Below the pieces are notes generated by a model, which saw nothing but the letters and a program-made list of their open reading frames with translations, was not told the origin of the DNA and made no database searches. Positions 1 to 10,200 of a stretch of DNA of 64,000 nt are shown piece by piece. The number at the start of each line of letters is the position of its first letter. The stretch's first letter is position 1. This DNA comes from Caldilineaceae bacterium (GTDB taxonomy: Bacteria > Chloroflexota > Anaerolineae > Caldilineales > Caldilineaceae). The position numbers and the translations under genes were made by a program. The stretch covers positions 59,872 through 123,871 of the forward strand of contig JAHBVG010000007.1 in NCBI GenBank assembly GCA_019637695.1. The letters are read 5' to 3'.

Positions 1-2902
1 TATTGGCCAGCGGCCCGCAGGTGACGCCAGCGGGCGGCGTGATCTGCAAGGGGAGGAGCGAAGCGGGCAGCACGTCGGTGATCACCACCGCCGGCGCCAG
101 CGACGGACCGTTATTGGTAATCGTCAGCGTAAAGGTGATGGAATCCTGCCCGGAAACGGCTGTCAGCGGTGTGGCGACGTTGCGCAACACCAGATTGGCG
201 CGGGTCGTCACCGTGTCGGTGAAGGTGAGCGTGTTGAATTCCAACTGTGTATCGGCAATGTCCGAGGTGACGCCGACGGTGTAGGTCAACACATCGGTGA
301 AGGCGGCGTCGATGAGCGCGGTGGCCGTCACCGCCACTGTGTGACCGGGCAGAAGTTGTGGGAACGTACAGGTCACCAGGGTGGATCCGCTACACGCGCC
401 CCCACCCACAGACGCCGAGACAAAGGTGGTACTGGACGGCAAGGTATAGGTCAGGATCACGTTGACCGCCACCGACGGACCATCGTTGCGGGTGGTGAGG
501 AGATAGGTGACGGGCGCGCCGGCCACGATCTCGCTCAGGCGCGTCACCGGCAGGAGCGAAAGATCCGCCCCCTGGACCACAGGCAAGGTTTGGGAGACAC
601 TGTTGTTGGCGGCGTTGCGATCATCTCCGGGATTGATAACCGAAGAGACGGTGGCCGCGCTGGTAATTGGCCCGCTGTAGGCAGGATCGATGATCCCGCC
701 AATCGCCACTTCAACCTGTTGATCGCGGATCAGCGTCCCCAGGCCGAGGCGTATGGGCTGGGTGGTATCCACAGGACCCGCGGTACACGTAAAGACGGAG
801 CAGAAGAGCGGACGCCCATCGTTGCCCAGCGCAGGCTGGAATTGGGTGGGCAGCGTCAAGGAGAGTTCCACAGCGCGCGCCACCGACGGACCAAAGTTGG
901 TGATGGTCAGCGTAAAGGAGATGGGCGCGCCCGCCACCGGCGCGGTCGGTACAACCACCTGGCTGAGAGCTAGATCAAAGGTCGTATTGATCGAATCTGT
1001 CCGCGTATCGCGATTGTTGCTCAAAACCGGATCGGGCGTGCTGGCCGTCACCTCGGCCTCGTTGAGTACATCCACCTCGGCAAAGGAATTGACCTGAGCC
1101 ACAATCGTGCGCGTTAAGATCTGGCCCGGCTGCATCTGCGCCTGTGTACAAGTGACCACAAAGCCGCTACGCGTACATCCTGCGCTGCTGCTCTGATAGA
1201 GCAACACATTGGAAAGCACATTGGTCACGCTCACATCGCGCGCCACCGAAGGTCCTGTATTGGAGATGACCACTGTGTATGTGATCAGCTCGCCGAAGAG
1301 CGGGGCCGGGGTAGTTGCACGTGGCAGATCCAATACCAGATCGGCCAGGGCGCTCACACTAGTGGTGATGGTGCGGCGGTTGTTGGCCGGAATTGGATCG
1401 GAAACACTCGTTGACGCCGTCTCGACAGTGATTGGAATCTCACCCAAAACGCCCGGCGCCACGTTGAGAGTCACCGTAAACGCGGCGCTGCTGCCCACAG
1501 ATAACGTATTCGCATTACAGGTCACAATCGTGCTGCCATTGGGCTGGTTACAGCTATTGGCCGGCAACGATCCCGCCAGCGAGAAGCCGCCCGGCAGGGT
1601 AGTCGTCACCACGACGTTGGCGGCAACCGACGATCCATTGTTGGTGACCTGCCACATATACGTCACCTGCTCGCCAGCGATGACCGCCGCGATCTCTGTT
1701 GTAGTCAGGTTGAGATCGGCAATCGGACAGTTCACCAGGACGATGTCTCCGCTGTCCTCATAGACAACCACAGTTCCTTCACGGCTGATGACGGGGTTGA
1801 TGCGGTTCTGTCCGGCCACATTGGTAGAGACCGACCGCTCGATCCCGCTGGACAACTCGTAGAGGAAGATGTTCTCCAGCCCGCCGAGCGTGCGCTGATA
1901 GACAACGCGGTTGCCGCTGCCGTCAATCGCCGGGTGGCCATGTGTACCGTCGTTCGTCAACCGTTTGAAACCATTGGGATTGCCTGGGGCTGGGTATAGA
2001 AAGACCTGGAAGACGTCAGGCGCGCTAGCCCCGCCGCCCAACGCCTGATCCGATAAAAAGACAATCCGCTCGCCGTTGTTGCTGATCGATGGGTGGGCGT
2101 TGCTCCCTGTGCCCGTAATGGTGATCTGCTGCGGCTGGCCGCCGCTGTCGATGCGGTAGCGATAGATCTCCGAGTTGCCATCCCGGTCCGAGACAAAGAC
2201 CACGGTCTTGCCGTCCCCGCTAATGGCCGGATCGTCGTTGATAACGCCCAACGGCGTGTTCGTCACCTGGGTAAAGGGATTGGCGCTGCCCTCCACATAG
2301 ACGAAGATTTCCAAATTGCGCTGGGCATCGGGAATGCTGACCCGGCTGTCCAGCCCATTGTCGGAGATGAAGACAATCGTCCTGCCGTCCTGGCTGACGG
2401 CGGGGAAGAGATTGGAGCCACGTGTGGTGTTGGTGATCTGGCGCAACTGTCCGCCGGGCGCGGTATCCTGGCGGAAGATCTCGAAGTTGCCGTCGCGGTT
2501 CTGGCCGGGGATCAGATCGCGATCGGAAAAGAAGACCACATAGCGGCCATCGCCGCTGACCGCCGGGGCCAGGTTGAAACCGCCCAAGATGCTACCTGTG
2601 GATGTGGTCAACTGGCTATATTGAGGCGCAAGCGCAGCACCATCCAGGGTGACGCTGGCGCGGAAGACTTCAATATTGCCGTCGCCGTTGCCGCCGGTGG
2701 GGTTGCCTGTGGACCAAAAATAGACGAGCGAACCATTGTCGCTAAGCACCGGCTCTGCGCTGTACGCATTGATCGAGGTGAAGACGGGCCGCGGCGCCTC
2801 GCAGGTGATCACGCCATTGGCCGGAGGCGTTTGGGCGGCAGCCGGGCGCGCCGAAATCCCCTGCACCAGCAGGGCCAGGAGCAGGGCGGGCAGCCAGATC
2901 AT
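1..2902 (-). CDS. Secreted TolB-like beta-propeller + DUF11-repeat protein (3' end outside window)
   Basis: This minus-strand frame is open from an ATG at 2902 to the left edge, giving about 967 visible residues. Residues 1-24 form a signal peptide: a Leu-rich core followed by a RPAAAQ cleavage region. Residues about 35-385 are a TolB/WD40-like propeller with repeated 'P.lSdnGs.VyF.S' and 'NPVISREGTVVVYED' type blades. From about residue 390 to the edge at least five DUF11 (Ig-like) repeats follow, each marked by a core such as TNNGPS, SNTGPS or RNDGPS. The protein is presumably exported and surface-bound or released. It is the last visible gene of the long minus-strand block that begins with the contractile injection system, 56 bp after the FG-GAP protein gene. 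Its function is unknown. A role with the injection system is inferred from position only. Confidence 0.85.
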   Translation of the reverse strand, partial: MIWLPALLLALLVQGISARPAAAQTPPANGVITCEAPRPVFTSINAYSAEPVLSDNGSLVYFWSTGNPTGGNGDGNIEVFRASVTLDGAALAPQYSQLTTSTGSILGGFNLAPAVSGDGRYVVFFSDRDLIPGQNRDGNFEIFRQDTAPGGQLRQITNTTRGSNLFPAVSQDGRTIVFISDNGLDSRVSIPDAQRNLEIFVYVEGSANPFTQVTNTPLGVINDDPAISGDGKTVVFVSDRDGNSEIYRYRIDSGGQPQQITITGTGSNAHPSISNNGERIVFLSDQALGGGASAPDVFQVFLYPAPGNPNGFKRLTNDGTHGHPAIDGSGNRVVYQRTLGGLENIFLYELSSGIERSVSTNVAGQNRINPVISREGTVVVYEDSGDIVLVNCPIADLNLTTTEIAAVIAGEQVTYMWQVTNNGSSVAANVVVTTTLPGGFSLAGSLPANSCNQPNGSTIVTCNANTLSVGSSAAFTVTLNVAPGVLGEIPITVETASTSVSDPIPANNRRTITTSVSALADLVLDLPRATTPAPLFGELITYTVVISNTGPSVARDVSVTNVLSNVLLYQSSSAGCTRSGFVVTCTQAQMQPGQILTRTIVAQVNSFAEVDVLNEAEVTASTPDPVLSNNRDTRTDSINTTFDLALSQVVVPTAPVAGAPISFTLTITNFGPSVARAVELSLTLPTQFQPALGNDGRPLFCSVFTCTAGPVDTTQPIRLGLGTLIRDQQVEVAIGGIIDPAYSGPITSAATVSSVINPGDDRNAANNSVSQTLPVVQGADLSLLPVTRLSEIVAGAPVTYLLTTRNDGPSVAVNVILTYTLPSSTTFVSASVGGGACSGSTLVTCTFPQLLPGHTVAVTATALIDAAFTDVLTYTVGVTSDIADTQLEFNTLTFTDTVTTRANLVLRNVATPLTAVSGQDSITFTLTITNNGPSLAPAVVITDVLPASLLPLQITPPAGVTCGPLAN

Positions 2903-2907
2903 CTTCG

Positions 2908-2935
2908 CGATTGACGATTGCAGATTTACGATTCT
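2908..2935. repeat. Short heptanucleotide repeat (CGATTNN x4)
   Basis: Four consecutive 7-bp units (CGATTGA, CGATTGC, AGATTTA, CGATTCT) fill most of the 56-bp spacer between two secreted-protein genes. It belongs to the same class of heptamer arrays found in other spacers of this window. Confidence 0.55.
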
Positions 2936-2958
2936 CTTATCTCCTACCCTGCCCATCC

Positions 2959-5900
2959 TCATTCGTTGCCTCCTGTGCAGGGTATCGCGTAAAACGCGCC
3001 ATCGCTGGCTGCACTTTCGCCCGCATCGCCGATCACGGTGATAAAGTAGGCCGATCCACAGGGCGGGGATGCCACGCGATAGGTGACGCGATCCCGCCCA
3101 ATCTCGGCGGACGGCTCGAAGGTGACACCGTCCGGGCTGGCGTAGAGACGATAGCCCGTGATCCCGTCCAGCGTAGGCGGCGGGTCCCAGCGCAGCGTGA
3201 TCGAGCGGCCCGTGGGCTGTACGCCCGCAAAACCGGTGACTGGGGATTGGGGAACGGAGATTGGGGACTGGGAACTGGGGACTGGGTCGTCCGCTGTCTG
3301 TCGTCCCGCGTTGACTCCCTGCGCCATGACCAGAGGCAGGAAGATAGGATTGACGCCGCTACCGACAACAACCGGCACGGAGAGGCTCTGGCGGCGCGCG
3401 GTGGGGCAGGCTTCACCCAGCACGCTCACCGAGACCGGGTATGTACCATCCCTGGCAAAGGTATGGTTGACCATTACCCCCGCTGTGGTGCTGCCATCGC
3501 CAAAATTCCACGTAATCGAGAGGCTGCCGCTGGCTTGAATGCTGGCGACAAAGCGCACACTCTCGCCGACGTCTGGATTTTCCGGTGTGTGGATAATACG
3601 CAGATTGGTCGGCCAGCGACAACTGGTGGCGCGCACACGGAAGGGCGGACTGACCGCCGCAGCCACGGACCGATTCACTGGCCCCACCCGATCGGGCTGG
3701 GCCAGCACCACGCGGAAGAGCGCATTCTCGCTGATCGCCCTGTCCGCGCGCGCATTCCACAGGAAGGTCTGCTCAATGCCCAGCCGGGTGGGCGTCACCA
3801 CCTGTGTGGGCGAAATAGGTGTCGATGGGGTGGCTCTATGCCAGGTCCCGCCGCTATCCAACGAATACTGAAAATTCAATGCGCTCATGGGCATGGGCGC
3901 ACCGGGCGCATCAGATCCTGGGTCGTTGCGCCTGCCATCGGGATCGTACAATCGATACGTCACTGTAATCACCGATTGAAGCGGACCTGCCAGGATCTGC
4001 GGCGACGAGTAGAAATAGGCGTTGTCGGCGTCGCCGGGGCGCTTCACACTCAGATAGCGGGGATTGTTGGGCAACGGCACACGCAGGGCGTAGTCATCTT
4101 GCAGATGGGCCGGGGAGATCAGTGTGTTGGCATAGAACCCGTTGCGCCCATTTCCCTGCTGGCTTACCGCCAGATCGAGATCACCGTCGTTGTCCACGTC
4201 GCCCCAGGCTACGCCCGTGGTGCGCGCCTGCTCCGGCGAACTCCACAGCCAGAAGAGCTGGCCGCCTCGGTTGACAAAGACCTGATCCGACTCGTCGTCG
4301 TTGCCCACAGCCAGGTCGAGATCGCCGTCGTTGTCCCAGTCGCCCCAGGCCAGCGATGTCGTCTGGCTCAGGGTGGCCGAACGCCAGACCGGTTCAGTCG
4401 AAAAGGCAACGTTGCCTGCTGTGCTGAGATTGCGGTAGATCAGATTGGCCTGACCATAATTGCCCACTGTCAGATCTACCCGACCATCGCCGTCAAAATC
4501 TGCCCAGGTGATGGCGCGGGTGGCGTCGTTGGCGACTGACGGCTGCCACGAGAGCAACGGCGCAAAAATGTCCGTAGCGCCGATATTGTGGATCAATCCG
4601 TTGATGTAGATGCGATTCTGGCCGCCGTCCACCCCTACGGCAAAGTCAAGGTAGTTGTCGCCGTTGAGATCGGCCCAGGCCAATGAGGTGGCGTTGTAAC
4701 GCTCGGTGGAGCGCCAGACCGGTTGCGGTGTCAACCCGACGGTCCCCACCCCGCCGCCATTGTTGCGGAAGAGCAGCAACGCATCCCCAGCCGTGGCGAC
4801 GAGCAGATCGAGATCGCCGTCGTCGTCAAAATCTCCCCACCTCATGGCGGTGGCGGGAGCGGGCAGCAGCGCCGATGTCCAATCGGCCGCGCCAATGTTC
4901 CCTGCCAGGTAGACGAGGATACTCTGGCCAGTACCGATGGCGATGTCAAGGTTGCCGTCTCCATCCACATCGCCCACAGCGATGACATGAGGACCGAACC
5001 CGCCCAGCGTCGCCTCATCCTCACGGTCGAAGCCGCCCTGCCGGTTGAGATAGCGCTTGCTAGAGACTTCATTAGGGCCAGCCCCAAAGAGCAGATCGAG
5101 CAGGCCATCCCCGTTGAGGTCGGCCCAGATCACCGACGAGGTCGGCGCTGCCGAAAGTTCCGTCGTGGCCGGAACCGGCGTCAATCGGGTGGAGAGGAGC
5201 GGCGCAAAGCTAGTGAAGATCACGCTGGGACCGTCGCGGTTGGTCAGGGTCAGGTCGAGATCACCGTCGTTGTCAATATCCACCCCGCGCAAGGCCCAGG
5301 CTTGACCACTCTGGATGTTGGTGGTCAATAGATCCTTTCGTACAAATTCCCCATTCTCAAACGTGTAGATGGTGGGGGCGAGATCGCCCACGGCCAGGTC
5401 GAGCCGGCCATTGCCGGTGAAATCGCCCCAATCCAGGCTGAAGGGGGTAAGAAAGCGCTCTGTGCGCAGGATGATAGGCGCATCAAAGCCGTTGCCGCCA
5501 GCGTTGCGGTAGATGCGCGCCTGGCGCATGAGTGGGTAGGCTGCCGCCAGGTCCAGATAGCCGTCCCCATCAAAATCGCCCCAGGCAAAATCATAGGGCA
5601 GGAAGGTAGCGGTGTTGTCGATAATAGGACCAGGGGTGAAGACGCCGCTGCCGTTGTTGTGGAAAAGCTGCAAGGAGTTGGGGAAGAGCCCCAGGGCCAG
5701 GTCGAGATCGCCGTCGTTGTCCACATCCCCTACGCCGATGGCAGCCGTGGCGCGACTGCTGATACAGAGCGGATCTTGGCTAAACTGGGCGTTGCCATCG
5801 TTGCGGTAGAGCATGACCGGGCAGAGGGCGTTGATGCTGTTGGTGCTGACCACCAGGTCCAGATTGCCATTGCCGTCGAAATCGCCAGCCGCCACCCGCG

Positions 5901-7035
5901 CCAGTTGTTCGGTGGAGGTAAAGCGCCGGGACTCCTGAACCGTCGAGCCAGAGATGGTATAGATATAATTAACGCCGCCGTTGTCCCCGTGATCGCCCAC
6001 CACCACCAGCTCCAGGCGATTATCGCCCACAAAATCGCCCCAACGCACGCCAAAACTGCGACGCGTATTGCTCCAGACCCGGCGCATCTGCCCGCCATCG
6101 TTGCGATAGATTGTGGTTCCCACCGACGAGGCCAGCGCCAGGTCGAGATAGCCGTCGCGGTCGTAATCGCCCCAATCCAGCCCCAATGTCCCGCCGCGGT
6201 CGCTGGAGAACCAGTTGGGTTCCTTTGAAATCGCTGCACCCACGCCTTCCACCGTACTGACGCGGATAATGGTCTGGACTTCATTGCTGCTGGCGGCGCG
6301 CACCTCTCCGCCCACCGGATAATTGGCGAACGCCTGATTCTTGATCAGCGCGCCGTCCGACTGACCGGCAACGCGCCCGGAGAAGGTCCGTTGCACGGGG
6401 ATGCCCGGCACAATGCTGGCGATGGTCCAACTGAGTTCGCGGGTCTCGGTCACCACAATGGTTCCACCCAGCGGTTCGGGGATCTCCCGCGATTCGGTGA
6501 TCTGCTGGCAACCCAGGCACGAGATATCGCGCAAGACGCCGCGCGGCAACACATCGCGCAAGGCAATATTAAAGAGGACACTGCCCGATGTATTGGTAAG
6601 GGTGATGGTATAGGAGAGGACTGCACCGTTGAAGGTCTCCGCTACCGCAGATTTGCCAACGATCAGATCATCGGTGGCGATACCGGCGGGGGTATTACGC
6701 GCTGCCAGATCGGCGATCCAGCCTGGGATTTCCATTTCTTCTGTGATCTCTCCCTCTGGCGGCAGGTGAGAGGGTGGACCGATCAATGGGAGGATGGATG
6801 CTCCGGTGTCGGTAATGGGTTGGGTGTCTGTTTGTTCGCCCGCCGGGGCCGTGGCGTCAGTTGACGATCCTTCCTGGGCCGCGGCCAGCCCGATCAACAG
6901 GAGCAGGCAAAGGCCGCAGACGACCACTGCCATGAGCAGGCGAGCGACCTGCCCGGTTTGTCTGCGCGCAGAACGGATCAACACCCTTGCCAGCAGGGAG
7001 ATGAACATATGAAAAGAGGAGAGTTTTTGACGCAT
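2959..7035 (-). CDS. Secreted FG-GAP/VCBS-repeat beta-propeller protein with PKD and Fn3 domains
   Basis: 1,358 residues. A long basic N-terminus precedes a hydrophobic signal segment (about 33-53, ending GLAAAQ). Residues about 115-235 resemble a DUF11/Ig domain. From about 250 to 960 there are at least a dozen FG-GAP/VCBS repeats. Each carries a calcium-binding-like loop of the form DxDxDGxxDL (for example DYDRDGYLDL, DVDNDGDLDL, DLNGDGLLDL) preceded by W(G/A)D. A PKD domain (TWNFGDGSTT, with the NHTFARDGTYPVSVSV strand) lies near 1190-1230. An Fn3-like domain near 1270-1350 closes the protein. FG-GAP propellers occur in integrin-like and carbohydrate- or protein-binding exoproteins, so adhesion is the likely role. 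An in-frame heptamer array sits between the PKD and Fn3 domains. It is co-oriented with the CIS block upstream; any functional link is inference. Confidence 0.88.
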   Translation of the reverse strand: MRQKLSSFHMFISLLARVLIRSARRQTGQVARLLMAVVVCGLCLLLLIGLAAAQEGSSTDATAPAGEQTDTQPITDTGASILPLIGPPSHLPPEGEITEEMEIPGWIADLAARNTPAGIATDDLIVGKSAVAETFNGAVLSYTITLTNTSGSVLFNIALRDVLPRGVLRDISCLGCQQITESREIPEPLGGTIVVTETRELSWTIASIVPGIPVQRTFSGRVAGQSDGALIKNQAFANYPVGGEVRAASSNEVQTIIRVSTVEGVGAAISKEPNWFSSDRGGTLGLDWGDYDRDGYLDLALASSVGTTIYRNDGGQMRRVWSNTRRSFGVRWGDFVGDNRLELVVVGDHGDNGGVNYIYTISGSTVQESRRFTSTEQLARVAAGDFDGNGNLDLVVSTNSINALCPVMLYRNDGNAQFSQDPLCISSRATAAIGVGDVDNDGDLDLALGLFPNSLQLFHNNGSGVFTPGPIIDNTATFLPYDFAWGDFDGDGYLDLAAAYPLMRQARIYRNAGGNGFDAPIILRTERFLTPFSLDWGDFTGNGRLDLAVGDLAPTIYTFENGEFVRKDLLTTNIQSGQAWALRGVDIDNDGDLDLTLTNRDGPSVIFTSFAPLLSTRLTPVPATTELSAAPTSSVIWADLNGDGLLDLLFGAGPNEVSSKRYLNRQGGFDREDEATLGGFGPHVIAVGDVDGDGNLDIAIGTGQSILVYLAGNIGAADWTSALLPAPATAMRWGDFDDDGDLDLLVATAGDALLLFRNNGGGVGTVGLTPQPVWRSTERYNATSLAWADLNGDNYLDFAVGVDGGQNRIYINGLIHNIGATDIFAPLLSWQPSVANDATRAITWADFDGDGRVDLTVGNYGQANLIYRNLSTAGNVAFSTEPVWRSATLSQTTSLAWGDWDNDGDLDLAVGNDDESDQVFVNRGGQLFWLWSSPEQARTTGVAWGDVDNDGDLDLAVSQQGNGRNGFYANTLISPAHLQDDYALRVPLPNNPRYLSVKRPGDADNAYFYSSPQILAGPLQSVITVTYRLYDPDGRRNDPGSDAPGAPMPMSALNFQYSLDSGGTWHRATPSTPISPTQVVTPTRLGIEQTFLWNARADRAISENALFRVVLAQPDRVGPVNRSVAAAVSPPFRVRATSCRWPTNLRIIHTPENPDVGESVRFVASIQASGSLSITWNFGDGSTTAGVMVNHTFARDGTYPVSVSVLGEACPTARRQSLSVPVVVGSGVNPIFLPLVMAQGVNAGRQTADDPVPSSQSPISVPQSPVTGFAGVQPTGRSITLRWDPPPTLDGITGYRLYASPDGVTFEPSAEIGRDRVTYRVASPPCGSAYFITVIGDAGESAASDGAFYAIPCTGGNE
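3238..3286. repeat. In-gene heptanucleotide array (GACTGGG-like x7)
   Basis: Seven uninterrupted 7-bp units (GACTGGG, GATTGGG, GAACGGA, GATTGGG, GACTGGG, AACTGGG, GACTGGG) lie inside the FG-GAP gene. The array is in frame and encodes a Ser/Pro/Gln-rich linker between the PKD and Fn3 domains. Confidence 0.8.
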
Positions 7036-7203
7036 GGAAAGTCTCGATCATTCCCTGAACTGGGCAATAAAAATGGCAACGACGCCTGATCCACAAAGCC
7101 ATACAACCGAACGCAACGATGTGTCTTCCGCACCATCGTTGATGTGATCTAGCGCACACATTCTTTTGCGTACTGCGGAATCCGAAATGAGGGATCATCA
7201 TAA

Positions 7204-7279
7204 CGACTAAGCCTTGCTCTAGCCAGGTCACGGACCTGGCGGCGGGTCCATGACCCGCCTGGAGCATGGGGCTTAGTCG
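7204..7279. terminator. Large hairpin between FHA-TM gene and FG-GAP gene
   Basis: CGACTAAGCC at 7204-7213 pairs with GGCTTAGTCG at 7270-7279. Two smaller palindromes (AGGTC..GACCT and GCGGGTC..GACCCGC types) lie inside. The element is just downstream of the stop of the FHA-TM gene. It could be a terminator, an mRNA-stabilising structure or a small palindromic mobile element. There is no obvious U-tract. The rest of the 254-bp spacer holds nothing else I recognise. Confidence 0.5.
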
Positions 7280-7289
7280 CTAGGGATCA

Positions 7290-10200
7290 TCACTGACAGA
7301 CAGGGCTAAACCAACTGGTGGCCGTCGGCTCAGTTTCCAGGATATTTCCCTCTACATCTGTATAGGTCGCCACAACAAAATAGACCCGGTTACAGATAGG
7401 TTGGGTGGTATCGATCCAACTGGTGGCCGACGGATTTAGCTCGACGGCAGGGAAGAATGACATGTCGCCCGTGCTGGCGCGATAGACCTTGAAGGCGCGG
7501 ATCTTGTCCAGGTATTGCGGATCATAGCTCCACGAGAGACGATTTTGCGTCTCCTCGCCTACCCCGACAAGGGCAAAGGGAGCCGTGGGCCGAATCTGGT
7601 TGGCCTGGATCGTCATCGCCTGCGAAACTGTGGGGAAGCTCCCCGAGCCGTCGGGTGGTTCGTTGAAGGCCGTCAATTCAAAGGAGCGGATCGTCCCATC
7701 AAAGCGGAAGGTGAAATCACCCGACAGAGGACGATTCCCATAGTCGATGGTGCTGTTATCGATCTTGGCGGCGCGCAAGACGACGCGCGTCGCCGATGTT
7801 GTAGACCAGTTGAGTTTGATCAGCGAACCGACAAGCATCTGATAATTGGTCCCACCCAGCAAAGTCACCTCGTCAGGGCGCGCCGGGCTTTCACCGCTCT
7901 CCGCGCCAAAGAAGGTGATCCCCGGCCTCGGGATAGGCGTCGCCGTAGGCACGGGCGTTGGCGGAATCGGCGTGGTTGTCACAGTGGGCGTTGGCGTAGG
8001 CGCTGGCAGCACATTGACTTCCACTTGGGCGGTGCTGCTCTGATCGCGATTGGTCGCCGTCAAAATAAAGAAGGTCGACTTCTCTGGGAAGATCGGGATC
8101 GTCCCTGTGCGTGAGAGGGCTGTGCTAATGCGCAGATCAGGGCTGAAGATCTCGATGGCCGTCACATCCCCCCGGATCGACCACGAAAGCTTCACAGGCT
8201 CGTCGTTGCCCGATACAATTTCCTTGGGGTTCACCTGGAAGAACTCGATCCCCGGCGCTTGGGGTGTCGTTGTCGCCGTGGGCTGCGGCTGTACAAAGAC
8301 AGTCACCTCTTCGATCACCTGGCCGCCGCCCGTCTGCGCGCGCAGCACATAGGTTGTCGTCTGCATGGGGAAGAGCGGACGTGTGCCTTCGGCGGGCAAC
8401 CCATCGCCCACCCCTTCAATCGATACATTCGGCGCGTCAGCAACCCGCCACTCTAGATTGGCCTGCTGCCCCGCTGTGATCGCAATCGGGCTCACCGAAA
8501 AGACCAAAATCGCTGGTTCGGGCAGAGGGGTGGGGGTAGGCGTCACCACACTCACTGAAGCTCGGCGCTCAACAGCGGGCGTGCCCAATTCCACCACCGA
8601 AGGGTTGCTCGCGATCAGTTGGAATTCCATATCGGTGTCTGGGGAAAAGGTAAAGCTGCCATCGAATTGCTCAGTGGGCAGCGGCGTCGGGTTCCCATCC
8701 ACAAGGATCAGCGCCCGATTCGCGCCTCTGACGCTCCAATTGATGCGCACCGATTCGCCAGAGGTGATGGTGCGCTGGCTCACCTGGAGATCCAAGAGCG
8801 GCTCCACAGGGCGCACCTGCACCGAAACTTCATCCGTACGGTTGTAGATGCTGGGCAGCCCCAGGCGCGAGATGAAATTATCCGCCTCGATTGAGTAGGT
8901 CTGTGATCGCTGGAGCAGCAATTCTGCTGTGCCAATAGGTTCCGGGGTGACATTGCCCAACCCGGCTCCGTTCAATTTGACCTGCGAGAAGCGCGACGCT
9001 TCCCAGTTGAGATAGACAGGCGTACCCCAATCCACAACTTTGGGGTTGATATCGAAAGTGCGCACCTGCGGCGAAAGGATCACAATTGCCAGCGACACCA
9101 TCAGGACCAAGAAGAGCAGGATCAGCCCCTTGCCGATCAAAGGCACGACTCTCACCTGCCCGCCGATGGTGCGCGGGAACTGCTGCCCCCCCAGAGGCGT
9201 GGCGCGCACATCGTATTGATAGGTGCGGTTGCGCATACTGATCAGCGAACGGTCATTCGGTTCGATCATCAGCGCAACCTCGGTGGCTTCGCCCGGCGCC
9301 AGCCGCAATTCAGCCTGGCGAGCGTAGGTCATGCCTTGATCCGCCAATTGAAACTCAAAGTGGCAGGCGCGTTCCTCGTCCTGGGCCTCGACCTGAACCT
9401 GGGCGATGCTGTTTCCACCGTTGACCAGCGTGAAGAAGGTCTCGCCTACAGGCTTGCCCCAGGTGAGGGTTTGCCGCTTGTGGGAGAGCTCGCTGATCTG
9501 AAGATCATGGTATGGGTTAACGACGAGCGTCGCTCCCAACTGGCTGAAACGTCCCGGATAATCCGGCGCAGAGATGGTGAAGGATAGGTTATGCCGCCCT
9601 GCACTGCTGGTGTAAAGGCGCGGCGGGGTCACAGTGATGGTGACAATGCCCGATTCAGCCTCGTTGAGGTTGATCTGCGCGGGGAGGATCACCACCCAAC
9701 TGGGGTCCACACCTTCGACCCGCACGTCGAAGCTGGCAACCAATTCACCACCGTTGATAATTGTCAACTGATAAGCGATGGTCTGATCCACATCGACAAT
9801 CTGTTCGCGCTCCAACAAGCTCACAATGATCAGTTCGTCGATCTGATCGCGCACCGGGGCCAGCAGCGGGTTGAAGGGCCGTGGCTCTTGCCAGGCCGAA
9901 TTGCCATTCATCGGTTGCGCCCCATAAGGATCGCCATCTGGCTGCGTTTCGATGACCGCAGGGGGATAGGTCACCGCGGCGACAGTTGGCGCGACAACAG
10001 ATGCGCTGGCTGCCATCCCTGCGCGTGGATCCGCGAAAGGTCGCCCGTGATCCTGCGGCGCGACGCTAGGTTGAGCAGCGGGCGCTGCGTAGGTCACCCG
10101 TGGCGTAGTCGGCTGTGGCGCAGGCGCAGCCGGTTGATCGCCGTTCCGCCCTTGCAACAGGATCAACGTATGGCCGCCGATCTCGATTGAATCCCAATTC

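Noticed and set aside
2911..4539. Long open frame (542 codons) on the plus strand
   Set aside because: It is antisense to the FG-GAP protein gene, has Arg/Gly/His-rich composition and no family pattern. It exists because of the regular codon use of the repeats on the other strand.
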